Positions 36,398 to 45,100 of a DNA stretch of 64,000 nucleotides are shown here, piece after piece. Position 1 is the stretch's first letter. Every line of letters starts with the position of its first letter. The notes under the pieces were generated by a model that saw nothing but the letters and a program-made list of their open reading frames with translations, did no database searches and was not told where the DNA came from. Made by a program: the position numbers and the translations under genes. The stretch spans positions 15,434-79,433 of the forward strand of contig NZ_JANYMP010000009.1 of assembly GCF_025061645.1 (NCBI RefSeq), read 5' to 3'. This DNA comes from Umezawaea endophytica (GTDB taxonomy: Bacteria > Actinomycetota > Actinomycetes > Mycobacteriales > Pseudonocardiaceae).

Positions 36398-37117
36398 GTG
36401 ACAGAGCCCATCAACGACCAGCTCAAGCGAAGGGAAGCCATATCCGGTGCTTCTCCGTCCCACGGCGATCCGGTCGTGCCCGAGGAGGCGACCGGCCGGT
36501 TCGGCAAAACAAAGGGAAAGGGGTTCCTCTACGCGACGATCCCGGTCGTCGTCTTCGTCACGGCCAACGCGCTCCTTCCGCTGACCGCGACGATCGTCAT
36601 CTCCGTCGTGGTCGGGCTCGGGCTCGTGGTGTTCCGGCTGCTGAAAGGCGAGCGTCCCCTGGCGGCGCTGGGAAGCCTGGTCGGCATCGCGTTCGCCGCG
36701 GGACTCGTCGCCGTGACCGGCTCGGCGAAGAACTACTTCGTCGTTGGGATCTGGGCCTATTTCGTCGGGTTCCTGATCGCCGCGCTCTCACTCCTGATCC
36801 GTCGTCCTGTCACCGGGGTGATCTGGAACTTCACCCACGGCCGGAACAACCCCTGGAGGGAGGACCGCGGCGTCCTGCGGGCGCATTTCGTCGCCACGCT
36901 GGCAGCGGCCGTGGTGCTCGGCGCGCGGTTCGGCGTCCAGCAGTGGCTCTACCTCGCCGACAGCACCAACGGCCTGGGCTTCGCCCGCATCGCCATGGGC
37001 ACACCGATGTCGATGACGGTAGCCGTGGTCGTCGTGTGGGCGTTCCGGCGCAGCAGCAAGCTCCTCATCGGGAAACCGGGGCAGGGGACGACTTCGCCCG
37101 ACAAGCGCGCGCCGTGA
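36398..37117 (+). CDS. DUF3159 family membrane protein
   Basis: A 239-aa actinobacterial membrane protein with about six hydrophobic segments (from about residue 45 on) and the DUF3159-like segment GVIWNFTHGRNNPWRED between the helix blocks. Function is unknown. GTG 36398 is chosen because AGGAGGA lies 7 bp upstream; GTG 36392 would be too close. It follows the P450 cassette by 49 bp and ends in a GTGA overlap with a possible upstream start of the response regulator. Confidence 0.87.
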   Translation: MTEPINDQLKRREAISGASPSHGDPVVPEEATGRFGKTKGKGFLYATIPVVVFVTANALLPLTATIVISVVVGLGLVVFRLLKGERPLAALGSLVGIAFAAGLVAVTGSAKNYFVVGIWAYFVGFLIAALSLLIRRPVTGVIWNFTHGRNNPWREDRGVLRAHFVATLAAAVVLGARFGVQQWLYLADSTNGLGFARIAMGTPMSMTVAVVVVWAFRRSSKLLIGKPGQGTTSPDKRAP

Positions 37118-37146
37118 GCTGCGACGCGGGAACACCAGGTGCCCCG

Positions 37147-37860
37147 ATGATCCGCATCCTCCTCGCCGACGACCAGGCGCTGCTCCGCTCGACGTTCCGC
37201 ATGCTGATCGACTCCTGCGACGACATGACGGTCGTCGCCGAGGCTTCGAACGGCGAGGAAGCGATCGATCTCGCTCGGCGCCACCGTCCGGACGTGGTCC
37301 TGATGGACATCCGAATGCCAGTCCTCGACGGCTTGGCCGCGACACAGCAGATTTGCTCCGCCAATGACCTCGTGGGTATCCGCGTGCTGATTCTGACCAC
37401 CTTCGAAACCGACGAACACGTGGCCCGTGCGCTCAAGGCCGGGGCGAGCGGATTCCTCGGCAAGGACGTCACACCGGAGGGTCTGCTGGACGGGATTCGA
37501 ACCGTCGTGGCAGGGGAAGCGCTGCTCTCGCCCGCCGCCACCCGCGCGCTGATCGACCGCTTCCTGTCCGGTGACGGCGACATCAGCGACGTGCCCCAGG
37601 GGTTGCTCGCGGCCCTGACCGACCGCGAGCGCGAGATGACCGCGTTGGCCGCGCACGGCCTGTCGAACCAGGAGATCGGTGAGCGGTTGTTCGTGAGCCC
37701 TTTGACCGTGCGCACGCACATCCACCGGGCGATGTCGAAGGTCGGGGCACGCGATCGCGCGCAACTCGTTGTCATCGCCTACCAACAGGGGCTGGTCCGA
37801 GCCCTGTGCTTGCCGAAAACTACGTCCGTGCTGGTCAGGCTGCGTGGTGACACTCGTTGA
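37147..37860 (+). CDS. LuxR/NarL-type response regulator with IS-derived tail
   Basis: A 237-aa response regulator. The receiver domain (1-120) has D8/D9, phospho-acceptor D54 (VVLMDIRMP) and K104 (GKDV). The LuxR helix-turn-helix (about 155-215) contains LTDREREMTALAAHGLSNQE. ATG 37147 is used; GTG 37114, overlapping the previous stop codon, is possible. The last 18 residues or so, after GLVRA, lie beyond the inferred insertion-sequence boundary at 37805, so the native C-terminus has been replaced. No kinase gene is adjacent; the nearest is at 28151. Confidence 0.88.
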   Translation: MIRILLADDQALLRSTFRMLIDSCDDMTVVAEASNGEEAIDLARRHRPDVVLMDIRMPVLDGLAATQQICSANDLVGIRVLILTTFETDEHVARALKAGASGFLGKDVTPEGLLDGIRTVVAGEALLSPAATRALIDRFLSGDGDISDVPQGLLAALTDREREMTALAAHGLSNQEIGERLFVSPLTVRTHIHRAMSKVGARDRAQLVVIAYQQGLVRALCLPKTTSVLVRLRGDTR

Positions 37861-38995
37861 CGATGCCACCCAACCGTTGTCGGCGGCGGACATCCATGTT
37901 GATGATCCGGGCTTGATCAGTGATCGCTAGTGGCAGCGGGTGCAGTGGTCGTGCGTTGGTGATGCCTTGGTGAAGCCGGTGCGCGTTGTAGAACTGTTCA
38001 TACTTCCGCAGCGCATGAAGCAGGTGTCGTTGGTTCCAGAAGAGGGTGCGATCGAGGAGTTCGTTGCGGCGGCTCTGGATCCAGCGTTCCATGATCGAGT
38101 TCATCCGCGGTATTCGGATACCGCTGAGGGCGATCTGGCTGCCCGCGTCGGCGAGAACTGCATCGAACAGGGCGGGGAACTTTCCGTCGCGGTCGCGGAT
38201 CAGGAACCGCACGGAGCTGCCTGCGTCGTCGAGGTCCATGACGAGGTTCTTCGCTGCTTGGGCGACCCACGCTGCGGTCGGGTGCGCGGTGGCGCCTTGG
38301 TCGCGGATTTGGCGGCTGCTGTGTTCGATGACGCGAGCACGTACAGGCGGGTGCCGCTCAAGGTCGGGACTTCGAAGAAGTCGCAGGCCAGCAGGGCTTC
38401 GGCCTGGGAGTGGAGGAAGTCGGCCCAGGGTGGACGTGCGGTCGGGCGCCGGGTCGACCCCGGCGTCCTTGAGGGTCTGCGACACCGTGGACGCGGCGAT
38501 CTTGATGCCGAGCACGAGCAGTTCGCCGTGGATGCGGCGGTAGCCCCAGGTGGGGTTTCCCGTGCCAGGCGCAATACCAGGACACCGATCGAGCGTATGG
38601 TCCGTGGTCGGCAGGGACGCTTGGGGCGAGATCTGGCGGCGTGGCGGCGCGCGAGCAGGTCTCGATGCCAGCGCAGTACCGTTTCCGGGCGTACCGGCAA
38701 CTGGAACTGTCGAAGTACTGTCGTCGGGAGTCGGTGCAGCAGTGCCGCGAGGAACGCCCGATCGGTGGGGAAGAACTGCGGCCGGGTCTTGTCCAGTCGA
38801 CGTCCTTGTTCCGGTCGCTCGTGGGTAGTAGGCGCAGTAGGGCGAACGCGTTGGTCACGCTGAGATAGGCCAGCCGAAGCAGCATGGCTGGTCATCATGC
38901 CGTGCTCATCGGCAGCAGCGTGATCACGACTGCAACGGCGCATGGTCTCGGCGGCCCGTCTGTCACCTGCGCGGATGAGGTTTTCGGCAGGCGCA
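37805..38995. mobile_element. Insertion sequence with integrase-core transposase
   Basis: The ends are set by a 16-bp inverted repeat. The left end (37805-37820) reads TGTGCTTGCCGAAAAC. The right end (38980-38995) reads GTTTTCGGCAGGCGCA, pairing at 14 of 16 positions. The 1.19-kb length and one minus-strand transposase gene fit. No clear target duplication was found. The left end lies inside the response-regulator gene. Confidence 0.7.
37835..38885 (-). pseudogene. Integrase-core transposase, frameshifted
   Basis: The transposase is readable only by joining three frames. The N-terminal part is FPTDRAFLAALLHRLP and VLRWHRDLLARR. The middle part is LACDFFEVPTLSGTRLYVLA, with the first catalytic Asp. 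The C-terminal part, from about 38270, is VRFLIRDRDGKFPALFD (second Asp) and NSIMERWIQSRRNELLD (Glu). This is the actinobacterial IS3/IS481-like integrase-core group. A related truncated copy is at 48750-49391. The frameshifts make it inactive. Confidence 0.82.
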
Positions 38996-39050
38996 AGGTC
39001 GCCAGCCGAGCGGGCTTGCTGTACGCGTCGTCGCCGGCATTCCGTGTCTG

Positions 39051-39914
39051 TCAGTTCATTCGATACCGCACCCATCGGCGGGCGGCTTCGGTAGCCGCGG
39101 TGTGGGCGAACCGTCGCTCCCACAGGCGAACAGCGGAAGCGGCGAACGCGGTGATCGCGTCAGGAGGGGCCGCTGCGAACGCGTCGAACTGTTGCGCCCA
39201 GTTCTCCGCGGACTCCGGGGTGAGGCCTTCGGCCGTGAGTCGGATGACCAGGTAGGCCGGGTCGAACCATGCTGCTCCGGTCTGCCACCACGCCCAGTCG
39301 ACGACCCGCGCGCGATCGGAGACGACGAAGTTGGTGGGGTTGAGGTCGGAGTGGATGAGCGTGGAACCCTCCATGTAGGACGGTGCACGGTCTGCCAACT
39401 CATCCAGGAGTGGGGCGTGCGCAGCGATCCAGGGGTCGCTGCTGGCCGATGTGTCGAACTCGCTCTCCCGCTTCAGTGCCCGAGACCACTGATCAGACAT
39501 CCGCCGCGCGCCTGCGGCAGGGGATGGCGGGGTGGCGCTGTTGATCTGTCGCACCGCCTCCGCCACCAGCGGCAGATGTGACGAGTCCGGCGCCAGGTCG
39601 GCGTGCTGTCCGGCTACGTGCTCGAATCCGAGTAGCAGCCAACTGTCCGTCTCGAAGTGCCACAGCAGGCGCGGGGCAAGTTCGGCAGGAAGGTGTGGAC
39701 TTACGGTGATCTCGTTGCGGTGCATGTAGGAGATCGGCGAGTCTGTCGATATTCCTTTGCAGAAGACGGGCCCGTTGTCGGTCCACAGCGTCTCCGACAG
39801 CTCGGAGTTGCGGCCGCCGGGCGTCGAGACCGCCTTCACCACCTTTCCGATGGCGCACTGCACCGCGTGTTTGGCGCCCTCGGGTAGTTCGTTCCAGTCA
39901 CGACGGACCGTCAT
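39051..39914 (-). CDS. APH-fold phosphotransferase
   Basis: A 287-aa aminoglycoside-phosphotransferase/choline-kinase-like protein. The catalytic loop is H188-S-D190-L-N with N195 (LIHSDLNPTNF), and the metal-binding Asp is D206 in VVDWAWW. The N-lobe Lys may be K53 (FCKG). Such proteins phosphorylate small molecules, often antibiotics or sugars; the substrate is unknown. The 3' end lies only 56 bp from the IS end. It is followed upstream by the glycine-rich-domain gene at 18 bp, so the two are probably one operon. Confidence 0.82.
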   Translation of the reverse strand: MTVRRDWNELPEGAKHAVQCAIGKVVKAVSTPGGRNSELSETLWTDNGPVFCKGISTDSPISYMHRNEITVSPHLPAELAPRLLWHFETDSWLLLGFEHVAGQHADLAPDSSHLPLVAEAVRQINSATPPSPAAGARRMSDQWSRALKRESEFDTSASSDPWIAAHAPLLDELADRAPSYMEGSTLIHSDLNPTNFVVSDRARVVDWAWWQTGAAWFDPAYLVIRLTAEGLTPESAENWAQQFDAFAAAPPDAITAFAASAVRLWERRFAHTAATEAARRWVRYRMN

Positions 39915-39932
39915 CTGTCTCCTCGTTCCGAG

Positions 39933-40403
39933 CTACTGGCCACCGTCGCCCTGGCCGCAGTTGGTGCACCCGTTGTGGCACTGGGTGCACTGGCCCGACG
40001 CCGCCCGCCACAGCTCGGCGTCGACCTCGAACCCGGAGGCCCTCATCGCCTCCACCGTAGGGGCCAAGGCCCTCGTCGTCTCGGCGGACCCGCCGCGCGG
40101 AGAGGTGGACTCGTCCGGTACGTGGTGGATGAAGTAACCGGCTTCGCGCCGGCAGAACTCGGCGTAGTCGACGGTGTTCAGGATGAACTGGTGCCATCCG
40201 AGGTCGACCTTCCTGCTCGGCCGCAGGTGTTTGCCGGGGTTGTCGATGCACGTCTTCAGGAATGCCACGGCCTGGTCGACGATCCGAGTGGCCTCGTCGC
40301 CGGTCATGCCGTCGTGCTCGGTGATCAACTGCCTGGTCAGGCGGCTGTGGAGGTCCGTCGAGATCAGCGTCTCGGCGGCAGGGCTCGTCAGCGTGGACGT
40401 CAT
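39933..40403 (-). CDS. Glycine-rich-domain-like protein with Cys-rich tail
   Basis: A 156-aa protein. Its centre, DLGWHQFILNTVDYAEFCRR then GYFIHHVPDE (residues about 68-96), matches the bacterial relatives of the plant glycine-rich domain protein family. The last 20 residues form a separate tail, QCTQCHNGCTNCGQGDGGQ, with two CxxC pairs. That tail could bind metal, or be modified like a small peptide. ATG 40403 is chosen because the homologous sequence begins there (MTSTLTSPAAE). It is divergent from the helix-turn-helix regulator at 40682 and shares an operon with the APH-fold kinase. Confidence 0.78.
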   Translation of the reverse strand: MTSTLTSPAAETLISTDLHSRLTRQLITEHDGMTGDEATRIVDQAVAFLKTCIDNPGKHLRPSRKVDLGWHQFILNTVDYAEFCRREAGYFIHHVPDESTSPRGGSAETTRALAPTVEAMRASGFEVDAELWRAASGQCTQCHNGCTNCGQGDGGQ

Positions 40404-40681
40404 GTCGCTCCTCGGTTCTGATGCGATCCCGAAGGACCGCGAGGGCAGATGGCATGTGGAACGGGCCGGTGGATCCCTCGGGGGAGTGGAAGGTGGTGGT
40501 GCCGGGCGATCTGGTTCTCGTCCGGCACCACCACCGGCTTCGTGGCCCGCAATCGGCCGGTGTTCGTGTTCATCAGCCTGGTGGGTGGGCCGCGAGCCGG
40601 GAATGAACCGGTGTCGCACTTGCGTGGTACTTGCGTCGCACTCCGCTGACCACCCGTGATTGCATGAGCACGGGAGGAAGG

Positions 40682-41762
40682 ATGTGGGCGTTGGGTCAGT
40701 GGACGGGGCGTGAAGCCCTGCTGCTGCGACGTGCGCTGCGGATGAGCGTGCGGGACTTCGCCGACTACCTCGGCGTATCGGCCCGAACGGTCTCCAAGTG
40801 GGCGGCGCTGACCGACAGCACCTCACCGCTACCGCGAACCCAAGCCATCCTCGACACCGCACTCACCCGCGCCGAACCCGACGCGCGGCACCGATTCCAG
40901 CGCTTGGTCGACGAACACGTCGCCACCACCGGGATCGCCATCCACGATCCGGCCGACGAGTGGGACCGCGACACCTGGACCGACGACCTTACCCGCGCGG
41001 CCGCCTGCGTCGCGCAGCAGAAGTTCGAGTTCGCCGCCCGCCTCGCCCAACGCTGGCTGCTCCGCTATAGCCCATCCGACCTCGACCGGCACGGGTTGCA
41101 GCTCTACGCCCGCACACTGGTCGTTCTCGGCGACATCCACCGAGACCAGGGCAAACTCCACGGGGCGCACTCCGCCGGGACGAGCTATCGCGAGGCCCAC
41201 CGGCTGTTTCTGACCTTGGGCAGCCCACGTCGCGTGGCCCAAGGTCGAACTCGCCCAAGTCGTCGTCGAGGAGATGTCCGGGCACCTGGACCACGCGGCC
41301 CAGCGCTACGACCTCCTGGCGTCTGACCAGCGGCTGGGCGATCGAGACCGCACCCGAGCCCGACTGTGGGTGGGCACAGCACTGAGCAAGAAGAACAACG
41401 GCGATACCCACGCGGTGACCGCGATGACCACCGCGGCTCGTGGGTTCGACGACCTCGACGAACCCGAGGACTGGGCGGTGGCCCAGCAGAAGCTCGCCCT
41501 GGCCCACCGCGGCATCGGCGATCTCGGCGCCGCGCTGCGCCACATCGACACGGCCCGCAACGCCGCCCTGGTCGACACGCCGATGCAGCTGGTCCGGCTG
41601 GACACCGCCCATGCCCACATCCTGCTGTCCGACCGCCATACCGCTGACCTTGGCCTGGCCATGCTGTCCGAGGCTTCGCACAGGGCCGCTCGCTACGGTT
41701 TGTCCCACCAACTCGCCAGCATCACCACCATCCAGGGCGCCTTCCAGCGCCAATCCCGATGA
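40682..41762 (+). pseudogene. HTH/TPR transcriptional regulator, single frameshift
   Basis: The N-terminal part (40682 to about 41225) has a helix-turn-helix (REALLLRRALRMSVRDFADYLGVS) and the start of a helical repeat region. The protein then continues in another frame from VAWPKVELAQVVVEEMSGHL (about 41229) to 41762, with TPR-like repeats (QQKLALAHRGIGDLGAALRH). One frameshift at about 41225 joins them; both halves otherwise look healthy. It could be a recent mutation, a sequencing error or programmed. ATG 40682 has GGGAGG 4 bp upstream. It probably controls the divergent genes and ydcF. Confidence 0.75.
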
Positions 41763-41781
41763 ACACAGGAGCGACCCGCTA

Positions 41782-42447
41782 GTGACGACCGCGAACACCG
41801 CGATCACCGATCAGAACCGCGCCGATGCCCACCTGATCTGGAACTACCACCAGATGGGCCACGAACTCAACGCTTGCGATGTTGCCATCGGGTTGGGCAG
41901 CCATGACCTCGGCGTCGCCGAGCACGCCGCGAAGCTCTACCACGACGGCCTGTTCCCGCTGCTGGTGTTCACCGGCGCGACCAGTCCCACCAGCGCGGCC
42001 CGCTTCCCCCGTGGCGAGGCCGTGCACTACCGGGAACGCGCACTCCAACTCGGCGTACCCGACGACGCCATCCTGGTCGAGCCGGACGCGGCCAACACCG
42101 GCGACAACATCCGCCTGTCCTGCCTACTACTGGACAAGCACGGCATCGTGCCCACCACGGTGCTTGTGGTGAGCAAGCCGTACATGCAGCGACGCGCGTT
42201 CGCCACGTGCGGCGCGGTGTGGCCCGAGGTCGACGTCGTGTGCGCTTCCGAGGAACTGGCGCTGGCCGACTACGTGCGCAGCATCGGCGACGAGAAGCTC
42301 GTCATCGACATGCTCGTCGGTGACCTACAGCGCGTCGTGGAGTATCCGAAGCTCGGCTTCGCCACCGACCAGCACGTCCCCGTCGGAGTCACCGAGGCCT
42401 ATGACCGGTTGCTGGAAGGCGGCTTTGACAGCCGCTTGCTGCGATAG
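41782..42447 (+). CDS. YdcF/SanA (DUF218) family protein
   Basis: A 221-aa DUF218 protein lacking a membrane anchor. The conserved elements are CDVAIGLGSHDLGVAEHAA at the N-terminus, PLLVFTGATSP, EPDAANTGDNIRLS and VVSKPYMQRRAFAT. YdcF-type proteins bind S-adenosylmethionine or act in envelope functions; the role here is unknown. GTG 41782 follows a GGAG box by 10 bp and lies 20 bp after the regulator's stop codon, so co-transcription is likely. Confidence 0.87.
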   Translation: MTTANTAITDQNRADAHLIWNYHQMGHELNACDVAIGLGSHDLGVAEHAAKLYHDGLFPLLVFTGATSPTSAARFPRGEAVHYRERALQLGVPDDAILVEPDAANTGDNIRLSCLLLDKHGIVPTTVLVVSKPYMQRRAFATCGAVWPEVDVVCASEELALADYVRSIGDEKLVIDMLVGDLQRVVEYPKLGFATDQHVPVGVTEAYDRLLEGGFDSRLLR

Positions 42448-42454
42448 CCACGCG

Positions 42455-42944
42455 ATGGTCGTGAACGGCACGGTCTGCGCGATCCACCAGCCCAACTTCT
42501 TTCCCCGGCTCGGCACGATCGCCCGGCGCGGAGGCGTTCAACGCGTTCCTCGACGAGGGCTTCGCCCGAGCGGTCCGCGACACCGGGCGGAAGCGGCTGA
42601 TCATCGGCGGTATCGCCACCGACGGGTGCGTCCTGCAGACCTCGCTCGCCGCGCTGCGTGCCGGCTACGAGGTCTACGTGGTGGCCGACGCCACCGCCAC
42701 AACCAGTGTGCAGGCACACGAGACGGCGATCCAGCGCATGGTCATGTCGGGCATCGTGCCCGTCACCTGGTGGTCGCTGGCGGCCGAGTTCCAGCTCGAC
42801 CCCGAGTTCCGGGACTTCCCGGCGCGCAGCCGTCTGATGGCCGCGCACCAACCTCTCATGATGATGAGCGGGCGCACCTTCTTCGCTGGCGCCGCCGCTC
42901 ACAAGGCCGACGAGGCGAAGGCGGCCGCGGGCCATGCCGGGTAG
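42455..42944 (+). pseudogene. WbqC N-terminus joined to isochorismatase-family C-terminus
   Basis: The first 24 codons read CAIHQPNFFPRLGTIA, the signature start of WbqC-family proteins. Near 42527 the frame shifts and the sequence becomes the C-terminal two thirds of an isochorismatase-like cysteine hydrolase: EAFNAFLDEGFARAVRDTGR, LIIGGIATDGCVLQTSLAAL (catalytic Cys), then AIQRMVMSGIVPVTWWS. The catalytic Asp of the missing N-terminus is absent. A deletion has apparently fused the remains of two genes. Confidence 0.75.
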
Positions 42945-43156
42945 CCGGCCGCTGCCCGGTGAGCCGGACAGGCGGGTCCCGCTGCTCACTGTCCGGTGTG
43001 GATCAATCCGCGACAGGAGGCGTTACGAGGCCTCCATCGTCATCGAGTGCACGAAGTCGACCGACGTCCGGCCCGTCCTCGTCGGTGTCACGTCTGCCGG
43101 CGATCCGATCAGGACAGTCGGCAGGCGTAGCACCGTCATCAAGCCATACGCCCGCA

Positions 43157-43302
43157 ACGACGGGAATCGGCCGCGGTATCTCCTCATCGCTCGCTGCCGC
43201 AGGTGCTGCGGTCGCCGTCAGCCAAGCCACGGACCGGTCGGCTGCCGGACGGACCGTCGATGAGATCGTCGGCAGGGCTGTCGTGGTGGCCGGTGACGTC
43301 GG
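43157..43302 (+). pseudogene. Short-chain dehydrogenase N-terminal fragment
   Basis: In one frame the sequence reads TTGIGRGISSSLAAAGAAVA, and then DRSAAGRTVDEIVGRAVVVA. This is the GxGxxG cofactor loop and following helix and strand of an SDR. The protein neither starts nor continues properly on either side. The rest of 42945-43420 shows no recognisable gene. Confidence 0.65.
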
Positions 43303-43420
43303 GACCTCGCCTGCGCCCGGAGTCGCAGGGACGTGGGGCGGCGGTGGTCGAGGGCCTCGGGAACTGCCGCCGGTGGAGGATCGGCGTTCGAGCTGCGTGA
43401 AGCTGCCGCGGATGCGAACC

Positions 43421-43464
43421 TTGACGCGTTCCGAACATGGTGTTGATAATCTGACGACTTAGTC
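43421..43464 (+). promoter_or_regulatory. Promoter and operator-like site for the metallo-hydrolase operon
   Basis: TTGACG (43421-43426) and GATAAT (43445-43450) are separated by 18 bp, a good sigma-70-type promoter. CGACTTAGTC (43455-43464) directly follows. A related CGACTCAGTC occurs at 44482-44491, before the NTF2 gene. The TetR encoded at the end of the operon is the obvious candidate ligand. Confidence 0.55.
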
Positions 43465-43490
43465 AAAGATGACTGGATCGAGGTGCGGTC

Positions 43491-44495
43491 GTGCGTACGT
43501 GGCACATTGGGAACTTCAAGATCACCGAGGTCCACGAGCTGCCGATCCAAGTCGGCCTCCTCGACGGGCTGATCGCCGAGGCGACGCCCGAGGTCGTCCG
43601 CGGGTTCGACTGGATGTACCCGGACTACGCCAACGAAGCGGGTCAGACGCTGTGGGACATCCACTCGTACGTGGTCGACACCGGTGAGCAGGTCGTCCTC
43701 GTCGACGCTGGCTGTGGCAACGGCAAGAGCTACCCCATGCAACCGTCGTTCGGCGGGTTGGACACCCGGTTCCTCGAGAGGCTCGAGGAGGCGGGGTACG
43801 GGCGCGAGGACATCGACGCCGTCCTGTGCACCCACCTGCACCTCGACCACGTCGGGTGGTGCTCGATGCGGAACGGGGAAGGCCGCTGGATCCCCACCTT
43901 CCCGAACGCGCGGCTGGTGCTGGTGCGGGACGAGTACGAGCGCCACACCGGCTTGATGACCGCTTCGGAGGATGACGGCTCTGGTGTCGCCGTGGATGTC
44001 GGCGAGGACCGCATCGCGCGGGCGTTCCTGGCCGATGCCACGAGCCTGTCGGAACAGACGAAGCTGATCCAGGAGGAGACGTTCCAGCCGGTGATCGACG
44101 CCGGTCTGCTCGAGCTCGTCCCGGCGAACGCCGAGGTCGCGACGGGAGTGCGGTACGTGTCGACGCCGGGTCACACGTCGGCTCACCACAGCGTGCGGCT
44201 CGACTCGGGCGGGCAGTCGGCGTTCATCACCGGTGACTTCATCCACCACCCGATCCAGATCGCGCGCCCCGGCTGGAGCTCGCAGGGTGACTGGGACGCC
44301 GAGGCGTCGGCCGGGAACCGGCGGGCCTTCCTCGAGTCGTGCGCGGGAACCGATCTGCTCGTGCTGGGCACTCACTTCACCGGCGCCGGCGCCGGCTACG
44401 TGGTCGCGGACGGCGACGGCTACCGGTTGACGCAGGTGAAGCCGGAGGCGGCAGGCGCGCGCACTCCGCGAGCCGTGTTTTCGACTCAGTCGTAG
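43491..44495 (+). CDS. MBL-fold metallo-hydrolase
   Basis: A 334-aa metallo-beta-lactamase-fold hydrolase with the metal motif HLHLDH at 115-120, a later His in STPGHTSAHHS and an Asp in FITGDFIHHPIQ. It resembles lactonase and N-acyl-homoserine-lactonase-type enzymes; the substrate is unknown. GTG 43491 lies 26 bp after the operator-like site. It is the first gene of an operon with an NTF2-like protein, an ABC ATPase fragment and a TetR regulator. Confidence 0.9.
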   Translation: MRTWHIGNFKITEVHELPIQVGLLDGLIAEATPEVVRGFDWMYPDYANEAGQTLWDIHSYVVDTGEQVVLVDAGCGNGKSYPMQPSFGGLDTRFLERLEEAGYGREDIDAVLCTHLHLDHVGWCSMRNGEGRWIPTFPNARLVLVRDEYERHTGLMTASEDDGSGVAVDVGEDRIARAFLADATSLSEQTKLIQEETFQPVIDAGLLELVPANAEVATGVRYVSTPGHTSAHHSVRLDSGGQSAFITGDFIHHPIQIARPGWSSQGDWDAEASAGNRRAFLESCAGTDLLVLGTHFTGAGAGYVVADGDGYRLTQVKPEAAGARTPRAVFSTQS

Positions 44496-44632
44496 AGTTA
44501 TTGACTCACCTGTGTGCCCAACCTAACATTCGTCTCGACTGGACGACGACGTGGAACTGGGACACCAGGCTCAGGGCCGCGGCCGTGCCCGGCTCGCGGA
44601 GGACCCGACAGTCGGCGACGGAGGTGTGGAAC

Positions 44633-45100
44633 GTGTCGGAGAAGTCCCTTCAACAGCGGCTCACCGCGATCGAGGACCGGTTCGCGATCGTGGACGTGCT
44701 CTGCAAGTACGCCGTGAGCATCGATCGGCACCGGTGGGACGACTTCGCGTCCTGCTTCGCCGACGAGGTCGAGTGCGACCTCATCAGGACCGATGGGTGG
44801 GTCGTGTTCACAAGAGCCGACCTGGTGTGCATGGTACGGCGGGTTTTCGAGTCCTACAGCGCCACCCAGCACCTCAGTGCCAACCACCAGATCTCCGTCG
44901 ACGGGGGGAATGCGGTGGCGTGGTCGAGTCTCAACGCGACCCACTACCTCAAGGACTCGGCCGACGGGGAGTTCCACCAGCAGGTGGGCTACTACGAGTA
45001 CCACCTCCGGCTCGACGAGGGCTGGCAGATCACCAAGATCCGCCAGGTCGAGCACTGGCAGCGGGGAAACCAGCAGATCTTCGACAGGACGGTCCGATGA
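44633..45100 (+). CDS. SnoaL/NTF2-like protein
   Basis: A 155-aa protein of the NTF2/SnoaL-like superfamily, a cone-shaped fold. It begins with a helix LQQRLTAIEDRFAIVDVLCKY and the typical segment DRHRWDDFASCFADEVECDL. Members are hydratases, cyclases, dioxygenase small subunits or ligand-binding proteins. GTG 44633 follows GGAGG by 8 bp. The stop codon overlaps the ABC gene start (ATGA). Confidence 0.87.
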   Translation: MSEKSLQQRLTAIEDRFAIVDVLCKYAVSIDRHRWDDFASCFADEVECDLIRTDGWVVFTRADLVCMVRRVFESYSATQHLSANHQISVDGGNAVAWSSLNATHYLKDSADGEFHQQVGYYEYHLRLDEGWQITKIRQVEHWQRGNQQIFDRTVR

